Positions 1 to 9,522 of a DNA stretch of 64,000 nucleotides are shown one piece after another. Origin of the DNA: Leisingera sp. M658 (GTDB lineage Bacteria > Pseudomonadota > Alphaproteobacteria > Rhodobacterales > Rhodobacteraceae); the NCBI RefSeq assembly GCF_025144145.1, contig NZ_CP083546.1, forward strand, positions 3,550,501 through 3,614,500, read 5' to 3'. How positions within the stretch are numbered: the first letter of the stretch is position 1; every line of letters begins with the position of its first letter. The position numbers and the translations under genes are program-made. The notes under the pieces were generated by a model. It was given only the letters and a program-made list of their open reading frames with translations. It was not told where the DNA came from and did not search any database.

Positions 1-771
1 CATGAAGACCAGCCCGCCCAGGGTCTCGATCTCTTCCTCGTCCACGTCGTCGTGGCTGGTCAGAGACTGGCCGATCTCAGTCTCGAATTCCGGCAGCGGG
101 GTCCGGGCAAGCGCGATGTAGCATCCGGGCTTTTCCTCGAACCAGGTCTGCAGCTCATCGGCGTCGTGCTCGTCCTCGATCTCGCCGACCACCTGTTCAA
201 TCAGATCCTCGATGGTGACAAGCCCGTCCACACCGCCGTATTCGTCGATCACCAGCGCCATATGGCGGCGCTCGGCCTGCATTTTGGTCAGCAGCACCCC
301 GATCGGCATCGACGGCGGCACAAACAGCAGCGGACGCAGCATTTGAGACAGCTCAAAGTCCGAGGTGCCGCCGTTGAAACCATGGGTCAGCGAGAAATCC
401 TTGAGGTGAACAAATCCCAGCGGCGTGTCCAGCGTGCCCTCATACACCGGGATCCGGGTAAAGCCGCTTTCGCGGAAAATGCCAACAAGGTCTTCCTTGG
501 CGATGGAAACCGGCACAGCAGCGATTTCTGCAGATGGAATCGCAACGTCCTCAACCCGCAGCCGGCGCAGGTTCATCATGCCGCGCGGTTCCGTCCCGGC
601 AACGGGCTGTTCGCGGCCACTGTCTTCTTCGGACTGCGGCTCTGCACTGAAGGCCCCGAAGAGCCGTGCCCAGAAACCGGTTTTCCCAGAGGCCGGCGCA
701 TCCGCTGCCGTGCCATTGATGTTCTGCAGCGCGCCCTGCGCCGCGTTAGAACTGCCTTCTATGTCGCCCAT
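1..771 (-). CDS. corC: CorC/HlyC-family CBS-domain protein, 3' end outside window
   Basis: The minus-strand frame opens with ATG at 771 and is still open at base 1, giving 257 residues of an incomplete protein. The N-terminus is variable (MGDIEGSSNAAQ), followed by a conserved MNLRRLRVEDV-type start of the CBS pair, with FTRIPVYEGTLD and ALVIDEYGGVDGLVTIEDL as recognisable CBS signatures. After this comes the acidic linker that leads into the C-terminal transporter-associated (CorC_HlyC) domain, which is cut by the window edge. The family is linked to divalent-cation (Mg/Co) efflux at the inner membrane. No membrane segment is present, consistent with the short CorC type. It is the last seen gene of the phoH-ybeY-corC order, 22 bp after ybeY. 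Confidence 0.93.
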   Translation of the reverse strand, partial: MGDIEGSSNAAQGALQNINGTAADAPASGKTGFWARLFGAFSAEPQSEEDSGREQPVAGTEPRGMMNLRRLRVEDVAIPSAEIAAVPVSIAKEDLVGIFRESGFTRIPVYEGTLDTPLGFVHLKDFSLTHGFNGGTSDFELSQMLRPLLFVPPSMPIGVLLTKMQAERRHMALVIDEYGGVDGLVTIEDLIEQVVGEIEDEHDADELQTWFEEKPGCYIALARTPLPEFETEIGQSLTSHDDVDEEEIETLGGLVFM

Positions 772-793
772 CGATCCTATCCAAAGGCCCCGC

Positions 794-1306
794 TTAAGGG
801 GCGTCCTCACTCATATATGGGTTCGCGATACCCATTTTGCCAAGTAGCAGCACCTCAATCCCTTCCATCAATGCGGCATCGCGGTCACGAATGTGATCAT
901 AACCTAAAAGATGCAACATTCCGTGAACGATCAAATGGCGGGTGTGATCGCCCAGCGGCTTGCCTGCTTCCGCAGCTTCGCGGGTGCAAGTGTCATAAGA
1001 CACCGCAATGTCGCCCAGCGGGTATTCGCCGGTGAAATCGGCCTGGGGCCGCGCCGGGGTGCCGCCGTCTTCTTTCGCGGCAAGGTCTTCGGCAGGCCAG
1101 CTCAGCACATTTGTCGGCTTGGCCTTTTCGCGGAACTCGGCGTTGAGATCCGCAATGCGCGGGTCATCACAGGCCAGAAGCGAGATTTCGCAATCCTCCG
1201 GGTCAAATGCGAAATGCGCCAGAACCGCTGAGACAGCCTGTTCAGCCAGTGCTTCAAGCCCGGCCTCTTGCCAGCGGCTGTCTTCGATAGTGATGTCGAG
1301 CGTCAT
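794..1306 (-). CDS. ybeY: Endoribonuclease YbeY (16S rRNA maturation)
   Basis: A 170-residue metalloprotein acting in 16S rRNA 3' processing and ribosome quality control. The diagnostic zinc motif H-x3-H-x5-H is present as HGMLHLLGYDH near residues 130-140. A longer open frame starts at 1321 (MCNGF), but the second Met at 1306 gives the usual family start MTLDITIEDSRW, so I chose it. It lies between phoH (80 bp upstream) and corC (22 bp downstream), the standard alphaproteobacterial order, and is probably co-transcribed with both. Nothing is unusual about its length. Confidence 0.96.
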   Translation of the reverse strand: MTLDITIEDSRWQEAGLEALAEQAVSAVLAHFAFDPEDCEISLLACDDPRIADLNAEFREKAKPTNVLSWPAEDLAAKEDGGTPARPQADFTGEYPLGDIAVSYDTCTREAAEAGKPLGDHTRHLIVHGMLHLLGYDHIRDRDAALMEGIEVLLLGKMGIANPYMSEDAP

Positions 1307-1386
1307 GAAGCCGTTGCACATGCGGGGGCCAGCCCCCGCACCCCCGGAATATTTTTACAAAGGTGAAACCCGGCAGAGCCTTCGCA

Positions 1387-2397
1387 TCAGGCCGGTTTAG
1401 CATCCGCGTCATAGGCTTCGATGATCGCCGCCACAAGGGGGTGCCGCACCACGTCGCGGGCAGTGAAGTAATTGAAGCTGATTTTCGGGATCGCGTTCAG
1501 CAGCCGTTCCGCGTCTGCCAGACCCGATTGCACGCCGCGCGGCAGATCGACCTGGGAGCGATCGCCGGTGATCACCATGCGCGAACCTTCGCCCAGGCGG
1601 GTCAGGAACATCTTCATCTGCATAGTGGTCGCATTCTGCGCCTCATCCAGCACCACAAAGGCATTGGACAGCGTGCGCCCGCGCATGAAGGCCAGCGGCG
1701 CGATTTCGATGCGTTTTTCCTCGATCAGTTTGGCCGCCTGTTTTTCCGGCAGGAAGTCGTTCAGCGCATCGTACAAGGGCTGCATGTAAGGATCGACCTT
1801 GTCCTTCATGTCGCCGGGCAGATAGCCGAGCTTTTCGCCCGCCTCCACCGCCGGGCGGCTGAGGATGATGCGGTCCACATGGCCGGTGATGAACATGGAG
1901 ACACCCACCGCAACGGCGAGATAGGTCTTGCCCGTGCCCGCCGGGCCGATCCCGAAGGCCAGTTCACTTTCGAACAGCGAATGCACATAGGCCTTCTGTG
2001 CTTCGGTGCGCGGTTCCACCAGTTTTTTGCGGGTTTTGATTTCCACCCGGCCGCCGCGGAACATTTGCAATTGGCCGTCCGGTTCGGCATCCGCCGTCTC
2101 TTGCCCCATGCGCAATTCGCGGTCGATATCGCCGCTTTCGACGCTGCGGCCGGTTTCCAGCCGGTCATATAGCGCGGTGAGCACCCCGGCCGCCTGACCG
2201 CGTGCCGACTCCTCGCCCATCACCGACAGCTGGTTGCCGCGGCGGACGATCTGCACGCCCAGTTTCTGTTCGATGTCAGCCAGGTTGCGGTCGTATTCGC
2301 CGCACAGGTCGATCAGCAATCGGTTGTCGGGAAATTCCAGAAGCACTTCATGGGTTGCGGACTGGTCTTGCGCGTCATTCAGGGCACTGATGGCCAA
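1387..2397 (-). CDS. phoH: PhoH-family ATPase (YbeZ)
   Basis: A 336-residue PhoH-like P-loop ATPase. An N-terminal KH-like region (about 15-65) precedes the ATPase domain, with Walker A GPAGTGKT at 151-158 and Walker B in VVLDEAQN. The frame is open up to 2532, but the best start is a TTG at 2397-2395: it is preceded by GAGGAG six bases upstream and gives LAISALNDAQ as the N-terminus. The upstream frame would run through the terminator of the preceding gene. YbeZ works with YbeY in RNA metabolism, and this gene leads the phoH-ybeY-corC operon. The non-ATG start is inferred from the ribosome binding site. Confidence 0.94.
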   Translation of the reverse strand: MAISALNDAQDQSATHEVLLEFPDNRLLIDLCGEYDRNLADIEQKLGVQIVRRGNQLSVMGEESARGQAAGVLTALYDRLETGRSVESGDIDRELRMGQETADAEPDGQLQMFRGGRVEIKTRKKLVEPRTEAQKAYVHSLFESELAFGIGPAGTGKTYLAVAVGVSMFITGHVDRIILSRPAVEAGEKLGYLPGDMKDKVDPYMQPLYDALNDFLPEKQAAKLIEEKRIEIAPLAFMRGRTLSNAFVVLDEAQNATTMQMKMFLTRLGEGSRMVITGDRSQVDLPRGVQSGLADAERLLNAIPKISFNYFTARDVVRHPLVAAIIEAYDADAKPA

Positions 2398-2483
2398 GCT
2401 GATCTCCTCAATCTGGCGTTGCTCTTTCAGTTTGCCCGCGAAGTGGAAATTGCGCAAGATCCGGCGCACAAAATTCACACCGC

Positions 2484-2515
2484 TGAAACAAAACAGCCGC
2501 CCCGGAGGGCGGCTG
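2484..2515 (-). terminator. Rho-independent terminator after the small lipoprotein gene
   Basis: A perfect 9-bp stem (2494-2502 with 2507-2515, loop CGGA) is followed on the minus strand by TTTTGTTT. It ends transcription from the OmpA-like and lipoprotein pair before phoH. Confidence 0.85.
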
Positions 2516-2539
2516 AAAAGCAATTGGCACAAAGTCTGC

Positions 2540-2845
2540 TTACAGCGCGTCGGCGAAGGTAGAGCCAGCCTTGAACGGGCCGGTGGCAGTGTTACGCGGC
2601 AGGTTGCTGTTGCAGACCGGCTTGCCGTCAGGTGTGCGGCGCAGGTCGGCGTAGCCTTCGAGACCGTCGTCGATGATCCAGTGTTCGCAGCCCTGCGGGT
2701 CGACCCAGATGCCGGCGGTCATATTCGACAGATGGCTGGAAGAACCATCGCCGGCATGCTGGTCACGGGTTTTGTCCAGGGTTTCGGAACAGGCCGGGAC
2801 CAGGGCCGCGGCGGCGAGGAGCAGAAGTGTTTTACGCATCAGCAT
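2540..2845 (-). CDS. Small lipoprotein with a WVDPxGCEHW motif
   Basis: A predicted 101-residue secreted lipoprotein of unknown role. Residues 3-20 form a basic and hydrophobic signal ending in LVPAC, a plausible lipobox with the lipidated Cys near residue 19. The mature part carries WVDPQGCEHW, DDGLEG and TPDGKPVC. The same motif occurs in the OmpA-like protein just upstream, so the two share a small domain with two Cys. The start at 2845 is chosen because GGAG lies 9 bases upstream; a second ATG at 2839 is possible. The open frame extends further upstream inside the ompA-like gene, but that part is shadow. A strong terminator follows. Confidence 0.8.
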   Translation of the reverse strand: MLMRKTLLLLAAAALVPACSETLDKTRDQHAGDGSSSHLSNMTAGIWVDPQGCEHWIIDDGLEGYADLRRTPDGKPVCNSNLPRNTATGPFKAGSTFADAL

Positions 2846-2858
2846 GGTTTTTGTCTCC

Positions 2859-3434
2859 TCAGCGCAGGCAATAGATTTCGACACGGCGGTTTTGCGCCAT
2901 ATTTCCGGCACTGGTGTTGGGCACCCGCGGGTCGCGTTCACCATAGGCGCGCACATCATTGATCCGCGCACCCACCGAACGGCCCGCCTGAGCCACGGCA
3001 TGGGCACGGCGCTCGGACAGGCGGATATTATATTCATCCGATGCCCGGCTGTCGGTATGGCCCGCCACGATGAAGGCACGAGCGCCATTGGATTTCGCCT
3101 GCTGGAAAAATTCCCCCAGGCGCTTGCGGCCTGCGGCATTGATGTAGTGTTTGTCCGTGGCAAAAAACTGGTCTGTCGGCATCACGCCGCAAATGTTGCC
3201 GCGGCGGCAGACCGGCTTGCCATCCGGGGTCACATGCGGGGACATGAAGCCTTCGGCGCCGTCATCCATCACCCAGTGTTCGCAGCCGTCCGGGTCAACC
3301 CAGATGGTGGGCACATAACGTTCGCCCTTGATGGTCCGCTGAGTTTGCGCGCTGGCAGGCGCGGCAGCTATGCTGAGCGCAGCCGCAGCAGCGGCGGCCA
3401 GCGCAACCGCTTTATTAAATTTGAGTATCAACAC
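2859..3434 (-). CDS. OmpA-family outer-membrane/peptidoglycan-associated protein
   Basis: A 191-residue exported protein. Residues 1-30 are a typical signal peptide with a likely cut after PASA. Residues about 43-76 hold WVDPDGCEHW, DDGAEG and TPDGKPVC. The C-terminal half is an OmpA-like peptidoglycan-binding domain with FIVAGHTDSRASDEYN, LSERRAHAV and NRRVEIYC. It probably tethers the outer membrane to the cell wall. The lipoprotein gene follows after 13 bp with its own ribosome binding site, so the two are likely co-transcribed. The intergenic region upstream (3435-3712) is AT-richer and should contain the promoter, though no clear -35/-10 pair was identified. Confidence 0.9.
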   Translation of the reverse strand: MLILKFNKAVALAAAAAAALSIAAAPASAQTQRTIKGERYVPTIWVDPDGCEHWVMDDGAEGFMSPHVTPDGKPVCRRGNICGVMPTDQFFATDKHYINAAGRKRLGEFFQQAKSNGARAFIVAGHTDSRASDEYNIRLSERRAHAVAQAGRSVGARINDVRAYGERDPRVPNTSAGNMAQNRRVEIYCLR

Positions 3435-3663
3435 AACCAGATTTCCTTCACCTAAGTTCCCCCAGCGCGCTTGCCGCTTACGTGCCCACCGCTCAGGCCA
3501 TAAGAGTCAAACTACCTGAAATTGATGCAGTATACCTGCTAAATTAATTGTTATTCCGCGCAGATTAATCGCATTTTCCGGGACACTCAAAGCACCCAAA
3601 TAATATTGTCGCCGGAACCGATGCAATCGGGACTCACCTGCGCAATTCGAAAAACGGAGATCG

Positions 3664-3685
3664 AGCCGCTCTGAAAAAAGCGGCT
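3664..3685 (-). terminator. Weak hairpin downstream of miaB
   Basis: AGCCGCT (3664-3670) pairs with AGCGGCT (3679-3685) around an A-rich loop, 28 bp after the miaB stop. No clear T-run follows on the minus strand, so its role as a terminator is tentative. Confidence 0.35.
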
Positions 3686-3712
3686 GGAAAGATTCGCGCT
3701 GTGGCGGGAGTA

Positions 3713-5035
3713 TTAGCCGATCAATTCCCCGGCCAGGGAATTTGCACCAGAGGAAATGATGCGCACCCGGGCCAAGTCCCCCGGCACGCGGTTGCAATCA
3801 GCGACATGAACGGCGTGGAGGTAGTCGGATTTACCAACCATCTGGCCCGGCCGGCGGCCCGGCTTTTCAAACAGAACGCCCACTTCGCGGCCCACCATGC
3901 TGTCCTGCACCTCGCGCTGCTGCCGGGTCAGCAGAGCCTGCAGGCGCTGCAGCCGGTCATCCGCCGCGGCCGGATCGACCTGGGCGCGTTCGGCTGCAGG
4001 GGTGCCGGGGCGGGTTGAATATTTGAAGGAATAGGCAGTGCCGTATTTCACCTCTTCCACCAGGTCCATGGTGGCCTGGAAATCTTCCTCGGTCTCTTCC
4101 GGGAAGCCGACGATGAAGTCGCCGGAAATCAGGATATCGGGCCGTGCGGCGCGGATGCGCTCAATCAGGCGGAGGTAGCTTTCGGCGGTGTGGGCACGGT
4201 TCATCCGCTTCAGGATCTTGTCCGATCCCGCCTGCACCGGCAGATGCAGATAAGGCATCAGCTTGGCGCAGGTGCCATGCGCCTCGATCAGGTCGTCCTG
4301 CATGTCGTTGGGATGCGACGTGGTGAAGCGGATGCGCTCCAGCCCGTCGACCTTGTCCAACTCCCAGATCAGTTGTGCCAGGGTCAGGTCGCCATTGGGC
4401 CCGGCCCCGTGATAGGCATTCACATTCTGGCCCAGAAGGGTGATTTCGCGCACGCCGCGCTCTACCAGATCGCGGGCTTCGGTCAGGATACGGTCAGCGG
4501 GGCGCGAAACTTCGGCGCCGCGGGTATAGGGCACCACGCAGAAAGCGCAGAATTTGTCGCAGCCTTCCTGCACCGTCAGAAACGCGGTGGGGCCGCGCTT
4601 GGCCTTGGGGCGGTCTTTCAGCTTCTCAAACTTGTCTTCCTCGGGGAAATCGGTGTCCAGCACCTTTTCCCCTTCGCGCGTCTTGGCTTCCATTTCGGGC
4701 AGGCGGTGATAGCTTTGCGGGCCGACCACCAGGTCCACCAGCGGCTGGCGGCGCATGATCTCTTCGCCCTCGGCCTGGGCGACACAGCCGGCGACACCGA
4801 TCTTCAGATCCGGCTTTTCTGCCTTCAGCCCTTTGAAACGGCCCAGCTCGGAATAGACTTTCTCGGCGGCCTTTTCCCGGATGTGACAGGTATTGAGCAG
4901 GATCATGTCGGCGTCATCTGCCGATTTGGTCTCGACATAGCCTTCACCGCCCAGCGCTTCGGCCATGCGTTCGCTGTCATAGACATTCATCTGACAGCCA
5001 TAGGTCTTGATAAACAGCTTCTTTGGGGCGCTCAT
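3713..5035 (-). CDS. miaB: tRNA-2-methylthio-N6-dimethylallyladenosine synthase MiaB
   Basis: A 440-residue radical-SAM methylthiotransferase that converts i6A37 to ms2i6A37 in tRNAs reading UNN codons. The N-terminal UPF0004 domain starts [17 protein letters not shown]. The radical-SAM CxxxCxxC motif is CDKFCAFC within [22 protein letters not shown] domain closes the protein ([13 protein letters not shown]). The frame is open to 5104, but the Met at 5035 ([13 protein letters not shown]) matches family starts, and the extension [11 protein letters not shown] has no family character. It stands alone on the minus strand, divergent from the gene at 5164. Confidence 0.97.
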   Translation of the reverse strand: MSAPKKLFIKTYGCQMNVYDSERMAEALGGEGYVETKSADDADMILLNTCHIREKAAEKVYSELGRFKGLKAEKPDLKIGVAGCVAQAEGEEIMRRQPLVDLVVGPQSYHRLPEMEAKTREGEKVLDTDFPEEDKFEKLKDRPKAKRGPTAFLTVQEGCDKFCAFCVVPYTRGAEVSRPADRILTEARDLVERGVREITLLGQNVNAYHGAGPNGDLTLAQLIWELDKVDGLERIRFTTSHPNDMQDDLIEAHGTCAKLMPYLHLPVQAGSDKILKRMNRAHTAESYLRLIERIRAARPDILISGDFIVGFPEETEEDFQATMDLVEEVKYGTAYSFKYSTRPGTPAAERAQVDPAAADDRLQRLQALLTRQQREVQDSMVGREVGVLFEKPGRRPGQMVGKSDYLHAVHVADCNRVPGDLARVRIISSGANSLAGELIG

Positions 5036-5163
5036 GCGGGTCAGCCTTCCAGCCAAAGTGGGTAAACAGCGGCCTGCCTTACAGACAAATGCCGCCGCTT
5101 GCAATGAGGCGGGATTTACCCGATTTTGGCCGCAATGGCCAGAAAGGCAAAAGGCAGACGGGC

Positions 5164-6033
5164 ATGATGTATTCTTCGCTGCAGGATTTCCTGAAAGAGG
5201 GCAAGGCGTTGCTGGTCAAAGGACCGGTTGCGCTGGTCTTTGTCGAGGATGAGGTGGAGATCGCCACCACCCTGCGCCACCACCTGCAAAGCGGTTTCAA
5301 GGCCGTTGTGGCGCTGATGCCGGATGCGTTTGACCTGCCGCAGGATGTGCGCGCTAAGGTGCACCGGGTGCCGTTTGACTGCGCCCTCGAAGGCGCGCTG
5401 ACAGAGGCCGTCAATGCGGTGATCGCTGCGGCGCAACCCGGTTGCTGGCTTTATTACTGCTACAATGCGGAATATCTGTTCTACCCGTTCTGCGAGACCC
5501 GCAGCGTTGGTGAAATGCTGACCTTCCATACCGAAGAGCGGCGGGATGCGGTGCTCAGCTATGTGATCGACCTTTATGCCGGCGATCTGGAGGCCTGCCC
5601 CGGCGCTGTCTCGCTGGAGGCGGCCTATCTCGACAAATCCGGTTACTATGCCCAGTCGCGCAAGGACCCCGAAACCGGCCATCCGCGCGAACGGCAGCTG
5701 GACTTTTTTGGCGGGGTGCGCTGGCGGTTCGAAGAACATATCCCGGAGAAGAGCCGTAAAATCGACCGGATTTCACTGTTCAGGGCCAAACCGGGACTGG
5801 TGCTGCAGCAGGATCACACTTTCAACGACCAGGAATACAACACCTATGCCTGCCCCTGGCATCACAACCTGACCGCTGCGGTCTGTTCTTTCCGCACCGC
5901 CAAGGCGCTGAAGCGCAATCCCGGCTCCACCTTCGACATTGAAACCTTCCGGTGGCACAACTCCGCGCCGTTTGAATGGCATTCGCGTCAACTATTGGAT
6001 TTGGGGCTGATGGAGCCGGGGCAGTGGTTTTGA
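5164..6033 (+). CDS. Conserved hypothetical protein, possibly glycosyltransferase-like
   Basis: A 289-residue protein of unknown function. There is no signal peptide or membrane segment. The N-terminal third ([32 protein letters not shown]) resembles an alpha/beta unit that handles a position or nucleotide-sugar, and the middle has conspicuous aromatic and His/Glu runs ([33 protein letters not shown]). I recall similar rhodobacteral proteins annotated as family 2 glycosyltransferases but cannot confirm this. The start at the first of two adjacent ATGs is chosen because the upstream frame overlaps the miaB promoter region. It is divergent from miaB and convergent with the MocR gene. Confidence 0.75.
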   Translation: MMYSSLQDFLKEGKALLVKGPVALVFVEDEVEIATTLRHHLQSGFKAVVALMPDAFDLPQDVRAKVHRVPFDCALEGALTEAVNAVIAAAQPGCWLYYCYNAEYLFYPFCETRSVGEMLTFHTEERRDAVLSYVIDLYAGDLEACPGAVSLEAAYLDKSGYYAQSRKDPETGHPRERQLDFFGGVRWRFEEHIPEKSRKIDRISLFRAKPGLVLQQDHTFNDQEYNTYACPWHHNLTAAVCSFRTAKALKRNPGSTFDIETFRWHNSAPFEWHSRQLLDLGLMEPGQWF

Positions 6034-6094
6034 ACCCAGCCGGCAACGGCTGAAGAAATACATGACCGGGGGGCCGCTTTTTGGCTGCCCGCCC

Positions 6095-7429
6095 CTACCC
6101 TGCCGTCGCAGCCTGGACCGCTTGGCGCACTGTCTCCAGCGTGCCGCGCAGCTCTGCCATCGGCAAGCCGCCAAACGCCAATCTCAGGGCCTGCGGAGCT
6201 GCGGCAGCTGTTGCAAAAGCCTCCGCGCCGGACACCGAGATGCCCTGATCTTTCAAACGCGTCACGATGGGTTGCGCACGTGCGCCTTTTTCAAGCGGCA
6301 GCCAGGCAAAGCCCGCGTTGCGATGCGAAATGACCGAAGTCTCGCCAAAGACCTCCCGGCACAGCGATTGGCGCGCGGCGCCATCCTGCCTGCGGGTTTC
6401 CTCGGATTTTTTCAGTGTCCCGTCTTCGATCCATCCCGTGACCAACGCAGTGATCAACGCGGGCGTGTTCCAGGTCGTCGCGCGGATCGCTTCCAGCAAA
6501 GCCGCGGTGCGGTCAGCGGGCGGGACCGCATATCCCAGCCGCAAACCCGTTGCGAGGCTTTTGGAGAAACCGCCGATATGCACCGTCCGGCCGGGTGCCA
6601 GCGACAGGAAAGCGGGCGGCGGATCCGGTTCCAAAAACGCATAGGCCGCGTCCTCGATGATAAGAAGGCTGTGCTGCTGGGCCACGTCAAGCAAGCGCAG
6701 ACGTGTGGTTTCATCCATGACGGTTCCCAGCGGGCTTTGGACCGTTGGCATCAGATAGACAGCAGTTATGTTCCGCATGCGGCATTGGCGGTCCAGATCA
6801 TCCGGGTTCATGACACCGTTCTGTGTCCCGACCGGGGCAAGTTCCAGACCGTTCAAGGCGGCAGCGGATTTGAACCCTGGATATGTAAGCGCATCAGCAG
6901 CGATCACATCGCCGGGCTGAAACAGCCCCAAACAAGTGATCGCCAGCCCGTGCTGGCTGCCTGAGGTGACCAGCAAGTGCTCGGGGTCAATCCGGCCCAA
7001 AGACCGTCCGAGGCTTTCGGCGATGATCCGGCGTTCGTGCATGCGGCCGCCGTGGGGCTGATAGCGCAGCATCGCATCCAGATCGCCGGCCGCCGCAAGC
7101 CGCCGCAATCCGGCCCGCAAAATGTCTGCGTCCGCGGGTCCGCCTGGCATATTGAAAACCAGATCCGCGATCCCCTCAGCCGCTGTTTGATGCACCCCCA
7201 GTGTCATGGGCAGGCCAGGATCGCGCACAAAGGTGCCGCGCCCGGCTTCGCCGCAGACAAGCCCCCTGCGCTCCAGTTCCTTATAAACCCGCGTTGCGGT
7301 TGCCAGCGCGACGCCGGATTTCTCCGCAAAGGCCCGGTGCGGCGGCAGTCTGGAGCCCGGTGCGAGTTTGCCCTCGCGGATTGCGTTGGCGAGCATGTCG
7401 GCCAGGCGGATGTATCTGGATTTGCTCAT
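6095..7429 (-). CDS. MocR/PdxR-type GntR regulator with aminotransferase domain
   Basis: A 444-residue fusion regulator. Residues about 5-70 form a GntR winged helix (IREGKLAPGSRLPPHRAFAE, ATATRVYKELERRGL). Residues about 95-440 are a fold-type I PLP domain, with the Schiff-base lysine in GGFSKSLATGLRLGY. MocR proteins sense PLP or amino-acid derivatives and usually control a divergent gene. Here that gene is an MFS transporter starting at 7520, 90 bp away, so the transporter is the probable target. Length and both domains are complete. Confidence 0.92.
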   Translation of the reverse strand: MSKSRYIRLADMLANAIREGKLAPGSRLPPHRAFAEKSGVALATATRVYKELERRGLVCGEAGRGTFVRDPGLPMTLGVHQTAAEGIADLVFNMPGGPADADILRAGLRRLAAAGDLDAMLRYQPHGGRMHERRIIAESLGRSLGRIDPEHLLVTSGSQHGLAITCLGLFQPGDVIAADALTYPGFKSAAALNGLELAPVGTQNGVMNPDDLDRQCRMRNITAVYLMPTVQSPLGTVMDETTRLRLLDVAQQHSLLIIEDAAYAFLEPDPPPAFLSLAPGRTVHIGGFSKSLATGLRLGYAVPPADRTAALLEAIRATTWNTPALITALVTGWIEDGTLKKSEETRRQDGAARQSLCREVFGETSVISHRNAGFAWLPLEKGARAQPIVTRLKDQGISVSGAEAFATAAAAPQALRLAFGGLPMAELRGTLETVRQAVQAATAG

Positions 7430-7446
7430 ATGCCCACCGTCATTAG

Positions 7447-7463
7447 TACAATAGAAAAATTGT
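7447..7463. promoter_or_regulatory. Inverted repeat between mocR and the MFS gene
   Basis: ACAAT (7448-7452) and ATTGT (7459-7463) form an inverted repeat in the divergent intergenic region, beside three GTCAT repeats (within 7439-7493). TACAAT at 7447 could also be a -10 box. It is a candidate operator for the MocR regulator, by position only. Confidence 0.35.
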
Positions 7464-7519
7464 CATACGCCGGACCGTCATGGCATTGCGGAGGCAAGTC
7501 AACCTGTGAGGTCCGCCCA

Positions 7520-8698
7520 ATGCTCCGATTTCTGTCAGCTGCTTTGCTTGCCGCAATACTGTTTACTGTGACATTTGCCGTGAATCTTCAGGCGCCGCTG
7601 TATGATGCCTATGCCGCCCAGAACGAGGCCGGCGCCACCGCAGTTACAATTGCCTTCGCCGCTTATGCCGGCGGGCTGATGCCGACGCTGCTGCTGCTTG
7701 GCGGGCTGTCGGACCGGACCGGGCGGCGTATCCCTCTTGCTCTGGCCCTGGTCCTTGGCGCGGTTGCGACAGCGGTGCTGGTACAGTTCCCAAACTGGGC
7801 AAGCCTGGTCACGGCGCGGATCTTGCTGGGTATCGGGACCGGGCTGGCGACCACTGCGGGCACGGCGTATATGGCCGAAATCCTGGGCGCCGACCGGGAA
7901 CGCACTGCGGCCTTGATTGTGACATCGGCAACATCGCTTGGTTTCGGCGGCGGCGCTTTGGCAACCGGGCTTAGCCTTGGCCTGCAAGGGCCGACATTCC
8001 TGCCATACAGCTACGCGGCACTTCTTGCAGCTGCGCCGGTTCTGGCCGCAGCCGCATTGGCCCTGCCCAAGGCGGACAGTCCGAAACCCGTCACACCGCT
8101 GCGGCTGCCGGTCTTTCCGTCCGGCACCTGGGTGTTCGGTGCGGCAATGGCGCTGGCCTGGTCGACAACCGGCATGACCATTGCCGTGGTGCCGTTGCAA
8201 TTGGCCGCCAATGGGCTTGGCGGCTGGACCGGGCTTGTCATCTTTCTGGCGATCTTCGCAGGGTTTCTCTGCCAGCCCGTCGCCCGGAGCATGTCCAACG
8301 CCCGGGCACTGGCACTCGGGTTTGTGCTGATCCCGCTGGGCTTTCTCGTGCTCCTGGCCGGTGTCTGGCTGACATCACTGGTGCTGGTCCTTGCCGGAAC
8401 CTGCATCACCAGCGCGGCAAGCTATGGCTTTACCTATCTTGCCTCCCTGGCGGAGGTGTCACTGCGCGCACCTGACGACAGGGCGCGGGCAACGGCGGGC
8501 CTGTTTGTCTATGCCTACTGCGGGTTTTCGCTGCCGGTCATTGCCAGCGGAGCACTGGCCGACACCTTTGGACTGCTGGCCGCAATGGCCCTTTTTGCTG
8601 CCGCGCAAATATCCGTTACAGGGGTCATCGTCCTGTTCTGGAGGAAAAGCTTGCATCCGGCCCGGTCAAGAACGGAACAGGGCTTGGGCATTGTTTGA
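7520..8698 (+). CDS. MFS transporter
   Basis: A 392-residue major facilitator with about 12 hydrophobic segments. Motif A is GGLSDRTGRR after TM2, and TM5 has the antiporter-like GFGGGALATG. The N-terminus MLRFLSAALLAAILFTVTFA is TM1. The frame is open much further upstream (6977) opposite mocR, but only the part from ATG 7520 has protein character. Substrate is unknown; drug or metabolite efflux is common for this type. It is probably controlled by the divergent MocR regulator. It converges on the end of the kinase/GTPase operon 26 bp downstream. Confidence 0.9.
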   Translation: MLRFLSAALLAAILFTVTFAVNLQAPLYDAYAAQNEAGATAVTIAFAAYAGGLMPTLLLLGGLSDRTGRRIPLALALVLGAVATAVLVQFPNWASLVTARILLGIGTGLATTAGTAYMAEILGADRERTAALIVTSATSLGFGGGALATGLSLGLQGPTFLPYSYAALLAAAPVLAAAALALPKADSPKPVTPLRLPVFPSGTWVFGAAMALAWSTTGMTIAVVPLQLAANGLGGWTGLVIFLAIFAGFLCQPVARSMSNARALALGFVLIPLGFLVLLAGVWLTSLVLVLAGTCITSAASYGFTYLASLAEVSLRAPDDRARATAGLFVYAYCGFSLPVIASGALADTFGLLAAMALFAAAQISVTGVIVLFWRKSLHPARSRTEQGLGIV

Positions 8699-8724
8699 TC
8701 CGGGCGGATTTCCGCAAGCACAGA

Positions 8725-9522
8725 TCAAGAGCCGGGAAAAATTTCCGTCCACATACGCAGCACCGCATCTGCCGCGTCGGCACGCAGGGTCAAAAGCAGC
8801 TGTTCGCCGCAAACCGAAACCACGATGATGCATCTCTGAGGTGAGACCGGCAGCAGCAGGCATTCCAGCTTGGGCGCAGGCATTCGGGCCGCGGACGGAA
8901 AGGCGCCCTGGGCCGCGAGGACGGTGCGGACTGCGTCCAACTGGCAAAGCAGTTCCTCCGGCCCGCCGCTGCCGGACAGATTTCCACCCCGCCCGCATGA
9001 CATCCAAGCCTCTGCCTGAGGGGTAGCACGAGCGTGGAACCGGTCCAGCGGGCTGCTGTTCCCGGTTGCGCCCATAGCGTCGCTCAGCATCTTGGCGGTA
9101 CAGCTGCCCGCGCCTTCGGTGGCCTTGCAAGGACGGCGTTTGATTGTGAAGCCTGCGCCATTGGCAACGGCGTCCAGAGTGCGCAGCCGCGCGGCAAAGA
9201 TCCGGGCGGCTGCATCCGGATCCTCTGCCCCGTCCGCGGGATCTGCGGAGCGGCACAGGGTCAGCCCCGTCAGCCTGCGTTGCGCAATGGTGAGCACAGC
9301 GGCAGACTGCTGGCCGACACAAATGGTCAGTTCCCGGGGCAATACGGTTTCGCTGATTTCGCGCAGCACAGCAACGGCGAGCGGTTCCTGCCCGGCAGCA
9401 GCCTGCTGCACGCGTGCACGGATTGCGGCTGGTGTTTCAGCCAGCCGGTTCAACGCCTGCTGCAGCGCGCCACCTGCCCCGGCCGGCTGCGGCAAGAGAT
9501 GAGCAGCCGCGTCTGCCATCAT
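8725..9522 (-). CDS. Unrecognised protein at the end of the kinase/GTPase operon
   Basis: A 265-residue soluble protein that I do not recognise. It starts with ATG ATG at 9522, overlapping the stop of the roadblock-like gene by 4 bp (ATGA), which indicates translational coupling. Visible parts are an Ala-rich helical N-terminus, a beta-rich segment LTICVGQQSAAVLTIAQRR (about 66-84) and a C-terminal strand-rich block with RCIIVVSVCGEQLLLTLR (about 230-247). The alternation of hydrophobic strands resembles roadblock/longin-like folds, which is inference. It has no signal peptide or membrane helix. As last gene of the operon it is likely part of the same pathway. Confidence 0.7.
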   Translation of the reverse strand: MMADAAAHLLPQPAGAGGALQQALNRLAETPAAIRARVQQAAAGQEPLAVAVLREISETVLPRELTICVGQQSAAVLTIAQRRLTGLTLCRSADPADGAEDPDAAARIFAARLRTLDAVANGAGFTIKRRPCKATEGAGSCTAKMLSDAMGATGNSSPLDRFHARATPQAEAWMSCGRGGNLSGSGGPEELLCQLDAVRTVLAAQGAFPSAARMPAPKLECLLLPVSPQRCIIVVSVCGEQLLLTLRADAADAVLRMWTEIFPGS

